From contig CM065381.1 of assembly GCA_033060915.1 (NCBI GenBank), forward strand, positions 37,479,336 to 37,543,335: DNA of 64,000 nucleotides, written 5' to 3'. The DNA is from Euryodendron excelsum. Lineage: Eukaryota > Streptophyta > Magnoliopsida > Ericales > Pentaphylacaceae. The notes beneath the pieces are model-generated. The model did no database searches. It saw only the letters and a program-made list of their open reading frames with translations, and was not told the origin of the DNA. Shown one piece after another: positions 43,351 to 55,644 of the stretch (the first letter of the stretch is position 1; each line of letters opens with the position of its first letter). Made by a program: the position numbers and the translations under genes.

Positions 43351-45828
43351 TTGAAAATAGATTGATTCGAAGAGAGAGATTGGATTGGCAGAAAGAGATT
43401 GAATTGAAAATTGGATTTGATTTGATATTAGAAGAGGAGATTGGAAATTAAAATTGAGAAGATTGGACTTGCTTTGGAAAGATTGATTTTGGAAGACTTG
43501 GTTTAGGAAACCTAGACTTAGGAAAGATAGGAGACCTAGGAAAGACTTGAGATTAAGAAATATTGGACTTAGGAAAGGTTCGAATTAGGAAAGGTCCAAT
43601 TTAGGAAAGTTCCGAATTAGGAAAGTTTCATTTTTGGAAAGTTTTGAATTAGGAAAGTTTTAGGTTTAAGAAAGTTTCAACTTAGGAAAGTGTTGTTTTA
43701 GGAAAGGTTTTGAAATTAGGAAGTTTTGAAAATTGGAAAGTTTTGAATTTAGAAAGTTTTGAAATAGGGAAGTCTTGAAAGTAGGAAAGTTTCGTTTTAG
43801 GAAATGTTTGAATTAAGAAAGTTTTGAAGTTAGAAAAGTTTTAGATTTGGAAAGATGTTGAAGTTTTGGAAAGTTTAGAATTTAGAAAGATTTGAAATTT
43901 AGAAAGTTTAAGATTTAGAAAGTTTTAGGGTTTTAGGAAATCTTGAGATTAGGAAAGGTTTGAGTTTAGAAAAAGTTTGAAAAATTAGATTTGGAAAGTT
44001 GAGATTTGGAAAAGGGGTAGGATTAGGAAGGGGTTGAATTAGGAAAGATTTCTATGTTCAAGTTTTGGAAACTTAAGATTTAGGAAAGTGGAGGATTATG
44101 AAGGATTTGAGTTAGGAAAAAGTTGGATTAGGAAAGGATTGGGTTTTGTTTTGAAAAGAGAAGGTTTGATTTTGTTTCCAAAAACGGAGGACGGCATCTA
44201 GTTTCCTAAACGGAAAGATTCGATTTGGTTTCCTAAAGGGAAGATAGGATTTGGCAAGGACTTGGACAAGGAGATTCTAGAAACCCTAGTTTTGAAAAAT
44301 TGTAGTTTCGACGCAGAAAAGAGATTTTGGAAAGATGTATAGTTTTGATGTAGAAAACAAGAGGTTTTTGGAAACCTAGGTTTAGGGGCAAAGTTTAAAA
44401 ATCATATTTTTGGAAAGAAAATTAAGGTTTCCTAATGGTTAGCTCTAGGGCTTGACTTGGGCTTCTAAGGAAAGAGGATTTTTGGAAAGTACGCTTTTGG
44501 AAGCGAGTTTTTGGAAGGAAATCCTAGGGAGAAATTTTTGGAAAGATTTTGGAAAGAAAGTTTTTGAAAAGATTTTAAAGAGAAGGAGTTTTGGAAAGTG
44601 TGTTTTTAGAAACGTAGATTTTAGAAGGAAAATCCTAGAGGGGAACTTCTAGAAGGAAGATTTTGGAAAGAGAGTTTTTGGAAAGATTTTTGGAGAGAGT
44701 TTTTCTAGGAAGGTTTTTGGTGGAAGATTATTGAAGAGAGTTTTTGGAAAGATTTTTAGGGAACGTTTTTAGAAAGTGAATTTTGAGGAGAGGATTTTGG
44801 AAAGGAGTTGAAAAAGGGAGTTTTGAAAAATTGATTTTGGAGGGAGTTTTTGAAAAAAATTTTGAAGAGGAGAGTTTTAGGAAAGTATGTTGAAAAATAG
44901 ATTTTTAGGAAGAAAGACTTTTTGAAAAGAGAGTTTTTAGAAGGTATAAAAACGTCTCACTTTCCTAAAGCGATTCTAGCCATAAGAAGGCTAGAACCAC
45001 TTTTAGGAAAGCGGTTTTGAAAAACAATAAGATTTGAAAATATAGACCAAAAAGGTCACTTTTAATGTAACACTTTCCTAAAGAAACCCTAGCCATGGAA
45101 AGGCTAGAATCACCCTAGAATTGTGGTTTTGAAAACAAGTTTTTGAGAAAGAGATTTTGATGCAATTTTGAAAACAAGTTTGAAAATGATTTTGAAAACG
45201 AATTTTGGAAGATGCAAGACTATGATATGCACAATGTAATTTGGGGTCGTGAACATACAAGGCTAAGGCTTCACTACATAACCAAGGGGACTGGACCCAC
45301 GTGGTCTCTGCTTAGACTAGAAGAAAGCCCCCGACACGGTGACTCTCCAATAGCCCAATCCTACACATGGACCGGGAATCCCTTGTTTCAAGCATGCAAA
45401 TAAAGGGGGGGGGGGGGAAAGAGATGGGGGATTAAAATAGAGAAAACCCAAGTGGGTTAGGAGAGAGAAGAGAGAGGGGGGAAGTGCGAAAATTTAAATA
45501 GGGAGCCTACCGTATGTCTTGTTTATTTTGCACGCCGTGCTGTCTTCGGTCTTCGGTCTTTGTCTTGATCTTCTTCTTCAACCTTCAAGGGTTGTCTTCA
45601 AGCTTTGGATTACAGCTCTTCAAGTCTTCAAAGGATGGTTGAAGGCTAGTGTATGAGTATATGGGGATGTATAGGAGTGTATACGAGGCTAGGGTTTATG
45701 TATGGTGGCTAGGGTTTGGAGAACCTAAGGAGGCTAGGGTTTAGGAGGTGCTTGAGCTCTGTATATCAAATTATATGATTTTTAGGTTAAGTTTGCAGAC
45801 CCCTTTCACGTTGAATGAGGCTCTGTAT

Positions 45829-45955
45829 TTACAGAGGCAGGACAACACTGGCGCCTGTTGCAGTGGTGCCAGGCCAAAGTTTACATTGGCGCCACTCCTA
45901 GTGGCGCCAGGCCATTTTTTGGCTTGGCGCCACTACTAGTGGCGCTAGCCAATTA
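45829..45955 (-). promoter_or_regulatory. LTR promoter of S2 with a mutated TATA box
   Basis: The TATA position reads TGTAAATA in element sense (C/T change), so the core promoter may be weak. Upstream lie palindromic blocks with GGCGCC arms at about 45858-45950, including a full TGGCGCC-N9-GGCGC(C/T)A type. Confidence 0.65.
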
Positions 45956-46689
45956 GGAAAGGTTTAAGGTTGACAAGCAACGTATCTTTGACTAGATTTG
46001 GGAGCCTGTACTAGTGACTACCATGCAATTTTTAGCCTGGCTTCACTAGGAGTGACTCCGAAAAGTCCAGGAATGATTTGAAGGAGCCGGGAATGACCCG
46101 GAAGGCTAGAAAGGAGTAGGAACACTTAAAATAGTGTCCTGGAGGTATTTGACTTGAAATGTAAGGATAAAATGTGTCAGAAAGGTCTACCGGGCCTTTA
46201 AGGGCAAAACGGTCAACCGGATCGGGAAACTGCCGGGACAGAGTCGGACTGTCTCGAAAGAAGACTTGGGATCGGGAAACATTATTTAGAATGTTCCCAG
46301 AGGTTGCCGGTTTGATTTCCAAAACCGGCGTGGTCGGAAAAGGAGACCGGCCCACCAGGGGCATAAGGGTCATTTTGTATCGGGTTTGTCGGAACTGACT
46401 CGGAAAGATCCGGAAAGGTAAGGGGAGGTTGAGAACACTATAAAAAGTAATCTTAAAGGGTTACCAATTTGACACCCAGAGCCGGTGTGGTTCCTGGGGC
46501 ATTCAGACGCCTAGGGGCAAAATGGTCATCTTGACCGGAAAGTCTCGGAAAAGGTCCAGAAGACAGTTTGGTCATTTTTAACCAAAGTGGGTTAACAGAC
46601 ACTGGTGTTGACCTGGGTTTTAAGTGTTTCCACCACTCTAACGGCGGTCGTCGTGACACAGGGGTTTGTTGCCAATTTCCTATATCGAC

Positions 46690-47100
46690 CTATTTGTGAG
46701 TATTTTCGCTACTCTAACGGTTTTGTGAGTAGTTTCGCTACTCGGACCGTCTCGAGGAATAAACTGTCTCGAGAGAGGGATTGGAAATGGGACTTATTGT
46801 CTCCGAAGAGACGTGCCTGAATTGGAACCGTCTCGAGGAATAAACTGTCTCGAGAGTGGGAGTGGAAAGGGGTCTCACCGTCTCCGAATAGACGCCCCTG
46901 GATTAGAACCGTCTTGAGGAATAAACTGTCTCGAGAGTGGGATTGGAAAGGGGTCTTACCGTCTCCGAAGAGACGCTCCTAGATTGGAACCGTCTCGAGT
47001 AATAAACTGTCTCGAGAGTGGGATTGGAAAGGGGTCTTACCGTCTTCGAAGAGACGTGCCCGGATTGGAACCGTCTAAAGGAATAAACTGTCCCGAGAGT
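46690..47100 (-). repeat. Hairpin array in the U3 of S2
   Basis: Five or so units. Most hairpins read CGTCTC-TTCG-GAGACG in element sense (for example around 46970 and 47045), with CTCGAG blocks between. Two GAGTA...TACTC units lie at 46690-46745. Confidence 0.8.
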
Positions 47101-47307
47101 GGGATTGGAATCGGAAAGGAAAAGACAATGTCCCTAAGGGCATTTTGGTCATTTTGCCTCTATTTGGGCCTGATGGGCCCGCGAGGCTTTGGAAAAATGG
47201 GATTTGGACTTTGAAAGTTGGTTTTGGTTTAAATACACCCATAATGACTTGAAAACAAGTCTGGACGGAGTGTAGACTGCTGAACGGTCAAAAATGGGGT
47301 GCTTACA

Positions 47308-48106
47308 AAAGTTTGATTTCGTTTCCAAAAACGGAGGATTGGATTTGGTTTCCTAAACGAGAAGATTCGATTCGGTTTCCTAAAGGGAAGATAGGATTTG
47401 GCAAGGATTTGGAAAGGGAGATTCTAGAAACCCTAAATTTGGAAAACTATAGTTTCAACGTAGAAAAAAGGTTTTGGAAATGCGTATAGTTTGGATGTGA
47501 AAATAAGAGGTTTTGGAAACCCAAGTTTGCGGCAAAGTTTGAAAATCATGTTTTTGGAAAGAAAATTAGGGTTTTCTAATTGTGAGTTCTAGGGCTTGAC
47601 TTAGGCTCTAAAGAGAAGATTTTTGGAAAGTGCATTTTTGGAAATAAAGGTTTTCTAGAAGGGAATCCTAGGGAGGAGTTTCTAGAGGGAAGAGTTTTTG
47701 GAAAGTCAATTCGAGGAGACAGTTTTTGGAAAGAGATTTTTAAAGAGAAGAAGGTTTTGGAAAGTGTGTTTTTAGAAACGAAGATTTTGGAACGAAAATC
47801 CTAGAGGAAAGTTTCTAGAAGGAAGGTTTTGGAAAGAGAGATTTTTAGAAAGATTTTTGGAAAGAGATTGTTGGAGAGAGTTTTTAGGAAAGTGAATTTT
47901 GAGGAGGAAGGGTTTTTGGAAAGGAGTTGAAAAAGCAAGCTTTGAAAAATAGATTTTGGAGGGAGTTTTTGAAAACAACTTTGAAGAGGAGAGTTTTAGG
48001 AAAGTATGTTGAAAGAGATTTTTAGGAAAAGAGTTTTTTGAAAATAGAGTTTTTAGGAAAGGTAAAAACATCTCATTTTCCTAATGTAATTCTAACCATA
48101 AGAGGG
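47308..48106 (-). mobile_element. 5' LTR of element B, part 2
   Basis: Resumes after S2 with the AAAGT duplication and matches about 22491-23260 of B's 3' LTR. Mostly the G-poor tract. Ends at the S3 insertion after GAGGG. Confidence 0.9.
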
Positions 48107-48309
48107 TGTAAGCACCCCATTTTTTACCGCTCGGCAGTCTACACTCCGTCCAGACTTATTTTCAAGTCATTATGGACATTTTCCAATCGAAACCAATCCT
48201 CTAGTCCAAATTTCGTCTTCCCATCGCTTCGCGGGCCTATCAGGCCCGAATAGAGGCCAAATGACCAAAATGCCCTTAGGGGCATTATCCTTTCTTATTC
48301 TAATTCCAA

Positions 48310-48920
48310 TCCCTCTCTCGAGACAGTTTATTCCTCGAGACGGTCCGAGTAGCAAAACTACTCACAAAACCGTCAGAGTGGCGGAAACACTCACAAAACC
48401 GTTAGGGTGGCGGAAACACTCACAAAACCGTCAGAGTGGTGGAAACACTCACAAAACCGTCAGAGTGGCGGAAACACTCAAAACCCAGGCACGTCTCTTC
48501 GGAGACGGTAAGACCCCTTTCCAATCCCTCTCTCAAGACAGTTTATTCCTCGAGACGGTTCCAATCCAGGCACGTCTCTTCAGAGACGATAAGACCCCTT
48601 TCCAATCGCTCTCTCGAGACAGTTTATTCCTCGAGACGGTCCGAGTAGCAAAACTACTCATAAAACCGTTAGAGTAGCGGAAATACTCACAGAACCGTTA
48701 GAGTAGCGGAAATACTCAACCGTTAGAGTAGCGAAAATACTCACAGAGCCGTTAGAGTAGCGTAAATACTCAACCGTTAGAGTAGCGAAAATACTCCCAA
48801 ATCATCAATCCCGTCCGAGTAGCAGAAATACTCAACCCCGTCCGAGTAGCGGAAATACTCACAAATCTTCGACCCCGTCCGAGTAGCGGAAATACTCACA
48901 CCGTTAGAGTGGCGAAAACA
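48310..48920 (+). repeat. Mixed hairpin arrays in the U3 of S3
   Basis: Four 29-bp units with GAGTGGCGGAAACACTC (about 48367-48480), then two or three CGTCTC-type units with loops TTCG and TTCA (48480-48640), then about nine GAGTAGCGGAAATACTC units of 25-35 bp (48650-48920). Both stem variants therefore occur in one LTR. Confidence 0.85.
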
Positions 48921-49750
48921 CTCAAAACCTAGGTCAACACCCGTGTCTGTTAGCTCACTTCGGTGGAAAAGGACCAGACTACCCTTAGGACCTTTTCCGA
49001 GACTTTTCGATCAAGATGACCATTTTGCCCCTAGGCATCCGAACGCCCCGGGAACCACACCGGCTCTGGGTATCAAACCGGTAACCCCCTGAGAATACTT
49101 TTTATAGTATTCTCAACCTTCCTTTACCTTTCCGGACCATTCCGAGTCAGTTCCGGCAAACCCGGTACAAAATGACCGTTTTACCCTTAGTGGGCTGGTC
49201 TCCTTCTTCAACCACACCGGCTCTGGGTATCAAACCGGTAATGACCCGGGAACACTTTTTATAGTGTTCTCAACCTTCCTTTGCCTTTCCGGACCATTCC
49301 GAGTCAGTTCCGGCAAACCCGGTACAAAATGACCGTTTTGCCCCTAGTGGGCCGGTCTCCTTTTCCGACCACGCCGGCTCTGGGTATCAAACCGGCAACC
49401 TCTGGGAACATTCTAAATAATGTTTCCAGATCCAAATTCTTCTTCCGGGACAGTTTGAGTCTGTCCCGGCGGTTTTTCGATCCGATTGACCGTTTTGCCC
49501 CTAAAGGCTCGGTCAACCTTTCCGATATATCCAATCCTCACTTTTCAAGTCAAATATCTCCAGGACACTATTTCAAGTGTTCCTGCCCCTTTTCGGCCTT
49601 CCGGGTCACTCCCGGCTCCTTCAAATCATTCCCGGACTTTCCGGAGTTACTCCTAGTCAAGCCAGGCTAAAGTTTACATGGTAGTCACTAGTACAGGCGC
49701 CCAAATCTAGTCAAAGATACGTTGCTTGCCGACCTTAATTGTTTCCTAAA

Positions 49751-49839
49751 TGGCCTAGCACCACTACTAGTGGCGCCAGTATAAATTTTGCCCTAGCGCC
49801 ACTGCAACAGGCACTAGGCTTGTCCAACTTCTATAAATA
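49751..49839 (+). promoter_or_regulatory. LTR promoter of S3
   Basis: Palindromes are partly decayed (AGCACCACTACTAGTGGCGCCA and AGCGCC...GGCACTAG). TATAAATA lies at 49832-49839. Confidence 0.65.
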
Positions 49840-52533
49840 CAGAGCCTCGATCAACGTGAAAGGGGTCTGAAAACTTAACCTAAAAACCCTATACTTCGAT
49901 ATACAGAGCTCGAGCACCTCCAAAACCCTAGCCTCCCTAGGTTTTTCAAGCCCTAGCCACTATACACAAACCCTAGCCTCCTATACACTTATACACTCCC
50001 CTATACACTCATACCCTAACCTTCAACCATCCTTCGAAGACTTGAAGAGCTGCCATCTAAAGCTTGAAGACAACCCTTGAAGGTTGAAGAAGAAGATCAA
50101 GACCAAGACTGAAGATTGAAGACCGCACAGCGTGCAAATAACAAGATACAAGGTAGGCTCCCTATTTAAATTTCCGCATTCCCCCTCTCTCTTCTCTCTC
50201 TAACCCATTTGGGTTTTCTCTATTTTAATCCCCCATCTCTTTCCCCCCCTTTCTTTGCATGCTTGAAACAAGGGGATTCCCGGTCCATGTGTAGGATTGG
50301 ACTATTGGAGAGTCACCGTGTCGGGGGCTTTCTTATAGTCTAACCAAAGACCACGTGGGTCCGGCCCCCTTGATTATGTGGTGAAGCCTTAACCTTGTAT
50401 GTTCACGACCCCAAAATTGCATTGTGCATATCATAGTCTTGCATCTTCCAAAATTCGTTTTCAAAAAGTTGTTTTCAAAAATCGTTTTCAAATTTGTTTT
50501 CAAAATTGCATCAAAAGCTCTTTTTCAAAAACATGTTTTCAAGATCATAATCCTAGGGTGATTCTAGCCGTTCCATGGTTAGGTTTGCTTTAGGAAAGTG
50601 TTACATTAAAAATGACCTTTTATGGTCTATATTTTCGAATCTTGTTGTTTTCAAAACCACTTTCCTAAAGTGGTTCTAGCCCTCATATGGCTAGAATTGC
50701 TTTAGGAAGGTGAGATGTTTTTACTGCTTCTAAACTCTCTTTTCAAAAATCCCTTCCTAAAAATCTCTTTCTCAACGTACTTTCCTAAAACGCTCCTCTT
50801 CAAAATGGTTTTCAAAAACTCCCTTCCAAAATCTATTTTTCAAAACTCTTTTTTTTTCAACTCCTTTCCAAAATCTTTTCCTCAAAATTCACTTTCTAAA
50901 ATCACTCCCTAGATTCACTTTCTAAAAATTCTCTCCTAAAAAAATCTTTCCAAAAACTCTCTTTTCTAAAATCTCCCTTCTAGAAATTCCCCCCTAGGAT
51001 TTCCCTTCCAAAATCTACGTTTCTAAAAACACACCTTCCAAAATTCCTTCTCTTTAAAATCTTTTTTCAAAAACTCTCTTTCCAAATTCACTTTCCAAAA
51101 ACTCCTCCCTAGGATTCCTTTCTAGAAAAACCTTCGTTTCCAAAAACACACTTTCTAAAAATCCCTTTTCCTTAGAGTCCAAATCAAGCCCTAGAACCTA
51201 CCATTAGGAAACCCTAATTTTCTTTCCAAAAACATGATTTTCAAACTTTGCCCCAAACCTAGGTTTCCAAAACCTCTAGTTTTCACATCCAAACTATACA
51301 TGTTTTCAAAACCTTTTTTTTTCTACGTCTAAACCATAATTTTTCAAACCTAGGGTTTTTAGAGTCTCCCTTTTCAAATTCTTGCCAAATCCTATCTTCC
51401 CTTTAGGAAACCGAATCAAATCACCCCGTTTAGGAAACTAGATCCTATCCTCCGTTTTTAGAAATAAATCAAACCTTTGCTTTTAAAAACCAAATCCAAT
51501 CCCTTCCTAATCCAAACCTTCCTAATTCAATTCCTTCCTAAACCATAAGTTTCCTAAACTTGAACTTTAAACCTTTCCTTAAGTTTCAAAATCCAATTCT
51601 TTCCTAAATCAAAACCTTCCTAAACTTCCACTTTCCTAAATCTTAAGTTTCTAAAACTTGAACGTAAAAATCTTTCCTAAGTTTTAAAATTCAACTTTCC
51701 AATATTTCCTAATTCAACTCTTTCCTAATTCTACCCTTTTCCAAAATCTTTTTCAAATCCAAGCTTTCGAATCTTTCCTAAACTCAAACCCTACCTAATC
51801 CCAAGATTTTCTAAAACTTTAAAACTTTCTAAATCTTAAACTTTCTAAATTTCAAATCTTTCCAAATTCAAAACTTTCTAAATTTGAAACCTTCTTAAGT
51901 TAAATCTTTCTAAACCTAAAAACTTTCTAAATTCTAAACTTTCCAAAACTTCAAAATCATTTCAAATCTAAAACTTTTCTAAACTCAAATCTTTCTTAAT
52001 TCAAACATTTCCTAAACTGAAAACTTTCCTTTTTCCAAAACTTTCTAAATTCAAAACTTTCCAATTTTCAAAACTTCCTAATTTCAAAACCTTTCCTAAA
52101 ACAATACTTTCCTAAGTTGATACTTTCCTAATTCAAACTTTCCTAAGTTGAAACTTCCCTATTTCAAAACTTTCTAAATCCAAAACTTTCCTAAACTTAA
52201 AACTTTCCTAATTTCAAAACTTTTCAAGAATGAAACTTTCCTAAATCGAACATTCCCTAATTCAAACATTTCCTAAATCCAATCTTTCCTAATCTCCTAG
52301 ACCTCCCAAGTCAAGTCAAATCTTTCCTAAGTCTCCTCTCTTTCCTAAGTCTAGGTTTCCTAAACCTTCATCTTTCTAAAACAAGTCCAAATCTATCTTT
52401 TCAAATCAAAGTCCAATCTTCTCAATTTCAATTTTCAATCTCCTCTTCCAATTTCAAATCAAATCCAATTTTCAATTCAACTTCTTTCTTCCAATTCAAT
52501 CTCCTTCTTCAAATCAATTCTTCTATTTTCAAT

Positions 52534-52605
52534 CGGACTCCGGTCCGAACTACGACTAACCTGATTCCCCCAAAGGGATACGTAGGCAACCTTCATAGGT
52601 GCGGT
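52534..52605 (+). other. Conserved structured island in U5 (S3)
   Basis: CGGAC-TCCG-GTCCG (52534-52547), CCC-ccaaa-GGG hairpin, and ACCT-TCAT-AGGT. All three stems are intact. A partial repeat of the end lies at about 52630-52650. Confidence 0.8.
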
Positions 52606-53372
52606 CACAATACTTTTCAAACTTTCAATTCCACCCTCATGAGTGCGGTTTCCATATTTTCAAACCCCAAATTCCAATTTCAAAATTTCTATTTTCAAAC
52701 TTCTATTTTCAATTTTCAAACTTTCCAATTTCAATTCTATTTCTTCAAATCTATTTTTCAAATCAAATCAATTTCAAATCAATCTCTTTTCAAATTTATT
52801 TTTCAATTCTCTTTCCTTACACTTGCATATCATGCATCATGCTAAATTAGTTTTCAAACATTGTTTTTCTAAAATGGATAGGATTGAACTATAGTTAGTT
52901 AAAGACTCTCATAGGTGAATTTAGGGTAGATTGACCTGTAGGTACCGAAAGGGCGGGGTAGGGTGATAGCTTAGTGCGTCTTCCCTACACGTAACTAACC
53001 TCCGAACCTAGATCACTATTTTCAAAGACCAAAAGGAGTCATTTTTCTAAAAAGGGCTAAATGTTTTCCAAAGGTTGCCAAACAACCTGTTTTCCTTAAA
53101 ATCCCTCTCTTGAGGAGATCTTTTCAAAAATCGTTTTCCAAAACCCTGAGTGTAGTCTTCGGACCATGCTTAGTTTTTAGGTGACCTAACTCACCTTAAT
53201 CAAGTTAGGTGGCGACTCCGAATCTTTTTCAAAAAGCCCTTTATTTCATATCTATTTTCAATTCAAACCTAGTCGCACTCATTCTTTTAGGAGGGTGAGT
53301 TCTAACGAGAGAGTACAGCATTTTTCCTGCTTGGGTGAGTATTCCTCGAGTGCAAAAAATCTGGGCGCGACA

Positions 53373-55644
53373 GAGGGCTAGAACCACTTTAGGAAAGCGG
53401 TTTTGAAAACAACAAGATTTGAAAATATGGACCGTATTGGTCACTTTAAATGTAACACTTTCCTAAAGCAACCCTAGCCATGGAAAAGCTGTAATCACCC
53501 TAGGATTGTGATTTTGAAAACATGTTTTGAAAAAGGAGATTTTGATGCAATTTTAAAAACAAGTTTGAAAACAATTTTGGAAACAACTTCGAAAATGACT
53601 TTTGGAAGATGCAAGACCATGATATGCACAATGCAATTTTGGGGTCGTGAACATACAAGGCTAAGGCTTCACCACATAATCAAGGGGGCTGAACCCACGT
53701 GGTCTCTGGTTAGACTAGAAGAAAGCCCCCGACACGGTGAATCTCCAATAGCCCAATCCTACACATGGACCGGGAATCCCCTTGTTTCAAGCATGCAAAG
53801 AAAGGGGGGGAACGAGATGGGGGATTAAAATAGAGAAAACCGAAGTGGGTTAGGAGAGAGAAGAGAGAGGGGGGAAGTGCGAAAATTTAAATGGAGAACC
53901 TACCTTGTATCTTGTTTATTTTGCACGCCTTGCTTTCTTCGGTCTTCGTCTTGATCTACATCTTCAATCTTCAAGAGTTGTCTTCAAGCTTCAAACTTCA
54001 AATTGCAACTCTTCAAGACTTCGAAAGAGGGTTGAAGGTTAGTGTATGAGCGTATGAGAGTGTGTATGAGTGTATAGGAGGCTAGGGTTTAGTGTATGGT
54101 GGCTAGGGTTTGGAAAACCTAAGGAGGCTAGGGTTTAGGGAGTGTTCGAGCTCTGTATATCGAATTATATGATTTTTAGACTAAGTTTACGGACCCTTTT
54201 CACGTTGGATGAGGCTCTGTATTTATAGAGGTTGGACAACACTAGCGCCTGTTGCAGTGGTGCTAGGGCAAAATTGCTCTTGGCGCCACTAGGAGTGGCG
54301 CTAGCTAGTTAGGAAACTTTATAAGTTGGCAAGCAACGTATCTTTGACTAGATTTGTGCGCCTGTACTAGTGACTACCATGCAATTTTTAGCCTAGTTTC
54401 ACTAGAAGTGACTCTGGAAAGTTCAGGAAGGATTTTGGAAGACCGGGGATGACCCGGAAGGCCGGAAAGGAGCAGGAACACTTAAAATAGTGTCCTGGAG
54501 TTATTTTATTTGAGAAATAAGGATAAGATGGGTCGGAAAGGTTGACCGGGCCTTTAGGGGCAAAACGGTTAATCGGACCGGAAAACTGCCGGGACAGACT
54601 CGGACTGTCCCGGAAGAGGACTTGGGATCTGGAAACATTATTCAGAATGTTCCCAGAGGTTGCCGATTTAATTCTCAGAGCCGGTGTGGTCGGAAAAGGA
54701 GACCGGCCCACTAGGGGCAAAACGGTCATTTTGTATCGGGTTTGCTGGAACTGACTCGGAATGATCTGGAAAGATAAGGAAATGTTGCAAATACTATAGG
54801 AAGCAATCTCAGGAGATTACCGGTTTGATACCCAGAGCCGGTGTGGTCGAAAAAGGAGATCGGCCCACTAGGGGCAAAACGGTCATTTTATACCGGGTTG
54901 GCCGAAACTGACTCGGAATGATCCGAAAAGGTAAAGAAAGGTTGAGAATACTATAAGAAGTAATCTCAAAGGGTTATTGATTTGATACCCAGAGTTGAAG
55001 TGGTTCCCAGGGCATTCGGATGCCTAGGGGCAAAATGGTCATCTTGACCGGAAAGTCTCGGAAAAGATCCAAAAGGCAGTTTGGTCATTTTTCACCGAAG
55101 TGGGCTAACAGACACTGGTGTTGACCTGGGTTTTGAGTGTTTTCGCCATTCTGACGACGGTCGCCGTGACACAGGGGTTTGTTGGCAATTCCCTATATCG
55201 ACCTATTTGTGAGTATTTCTGCTACTCTAATGGTTTTGTGAGTATTTTCGTTACTTGGACTGTCTCGAGGAATAAACTGTCTCGAGAGAGGGATTGGAAA
55301 GGGGTGTTACCGCCTTCGAAAAGACGTGCCTGAATTAGAACCGTCTCGAGGAATAAACTGTCTCGAGAGAGGGATTGGAAAGGGGTCTTATCGTCTCCGA
55401 AAACACGTGCCTGATTTGGAACCGTCTCGAGAAATAAACTGTCCCGAGAGAGGGATTGGAAAGGGGTCTTATCGTCTTCGAAAAGACGTGCCTGATTGGA
55501 ACCGTTTCGAGGAATAAACTGTCTCGAGAGAGGGATTGAAAAGAGGACTTACCGTCTCCGAAAAGACGTGCTTGGATTGGAATAGATTTACCATCTCGAG
55601 GAATCAACTGTCTCGAGAGAGAGGTTGGAAAGGGGTCTTACCAA
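53373..55644 (-). mobile_element. 5' LTR of element B, part 3 (U5 start to U3)
   Basis: Resumes with GAGGG and matches 23265 to about 25733 of B's 3' LTR. Contains the donor region near 53910, TATTTATA (TATA, minus sense) at 54220-54227, palindromes to about 54300 and a ~80-bp hairpin array at 55255-55644. It is cut by S4 with ACCAA as the flank. The final ~350 bp of this LTR lies beyond the window. Confidence 0.9.

Larger units (their letters stand above)
42513..47307 (-). mobile_element. Solo LTR S2 (4,795 bp) in B's 5' LTR
   Basis: Minus-strand LTR from TGTAAGCACCCC (47307) to GGGCGCAACA (42513) with perfect AAAGT duplications at 42508-42512 and 47308-47312. Removing it restores GAGAAAGT|TTGATTTCG as found intact at about 22490 in B's 3' LTR. 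It contains a G-poor tract (about 43050-44960), an AATAAA/donor region near 45520 and a G14 run at about 45405-45418. Confidence 0.95.
48107..53372 (+). mobile_element. Solo LTR S3 (5,266 bp) in B's 5' LTR
   Basis: TGTAAGCACCCC...GGGCGCGACA with perfect GAGGG duplications at 48102-48106 and 53373-53377. No PBS or PPT. Removing it restores ATAAGAGGG|CTAGAA as in 23250-23265. It contains U3 arrays, 157-bp modules, promoter, an R whose poly(A) signal is changed (GCAAATAACAAG), G-poor tract 50715-52530 and an island. Confidence 0.95.
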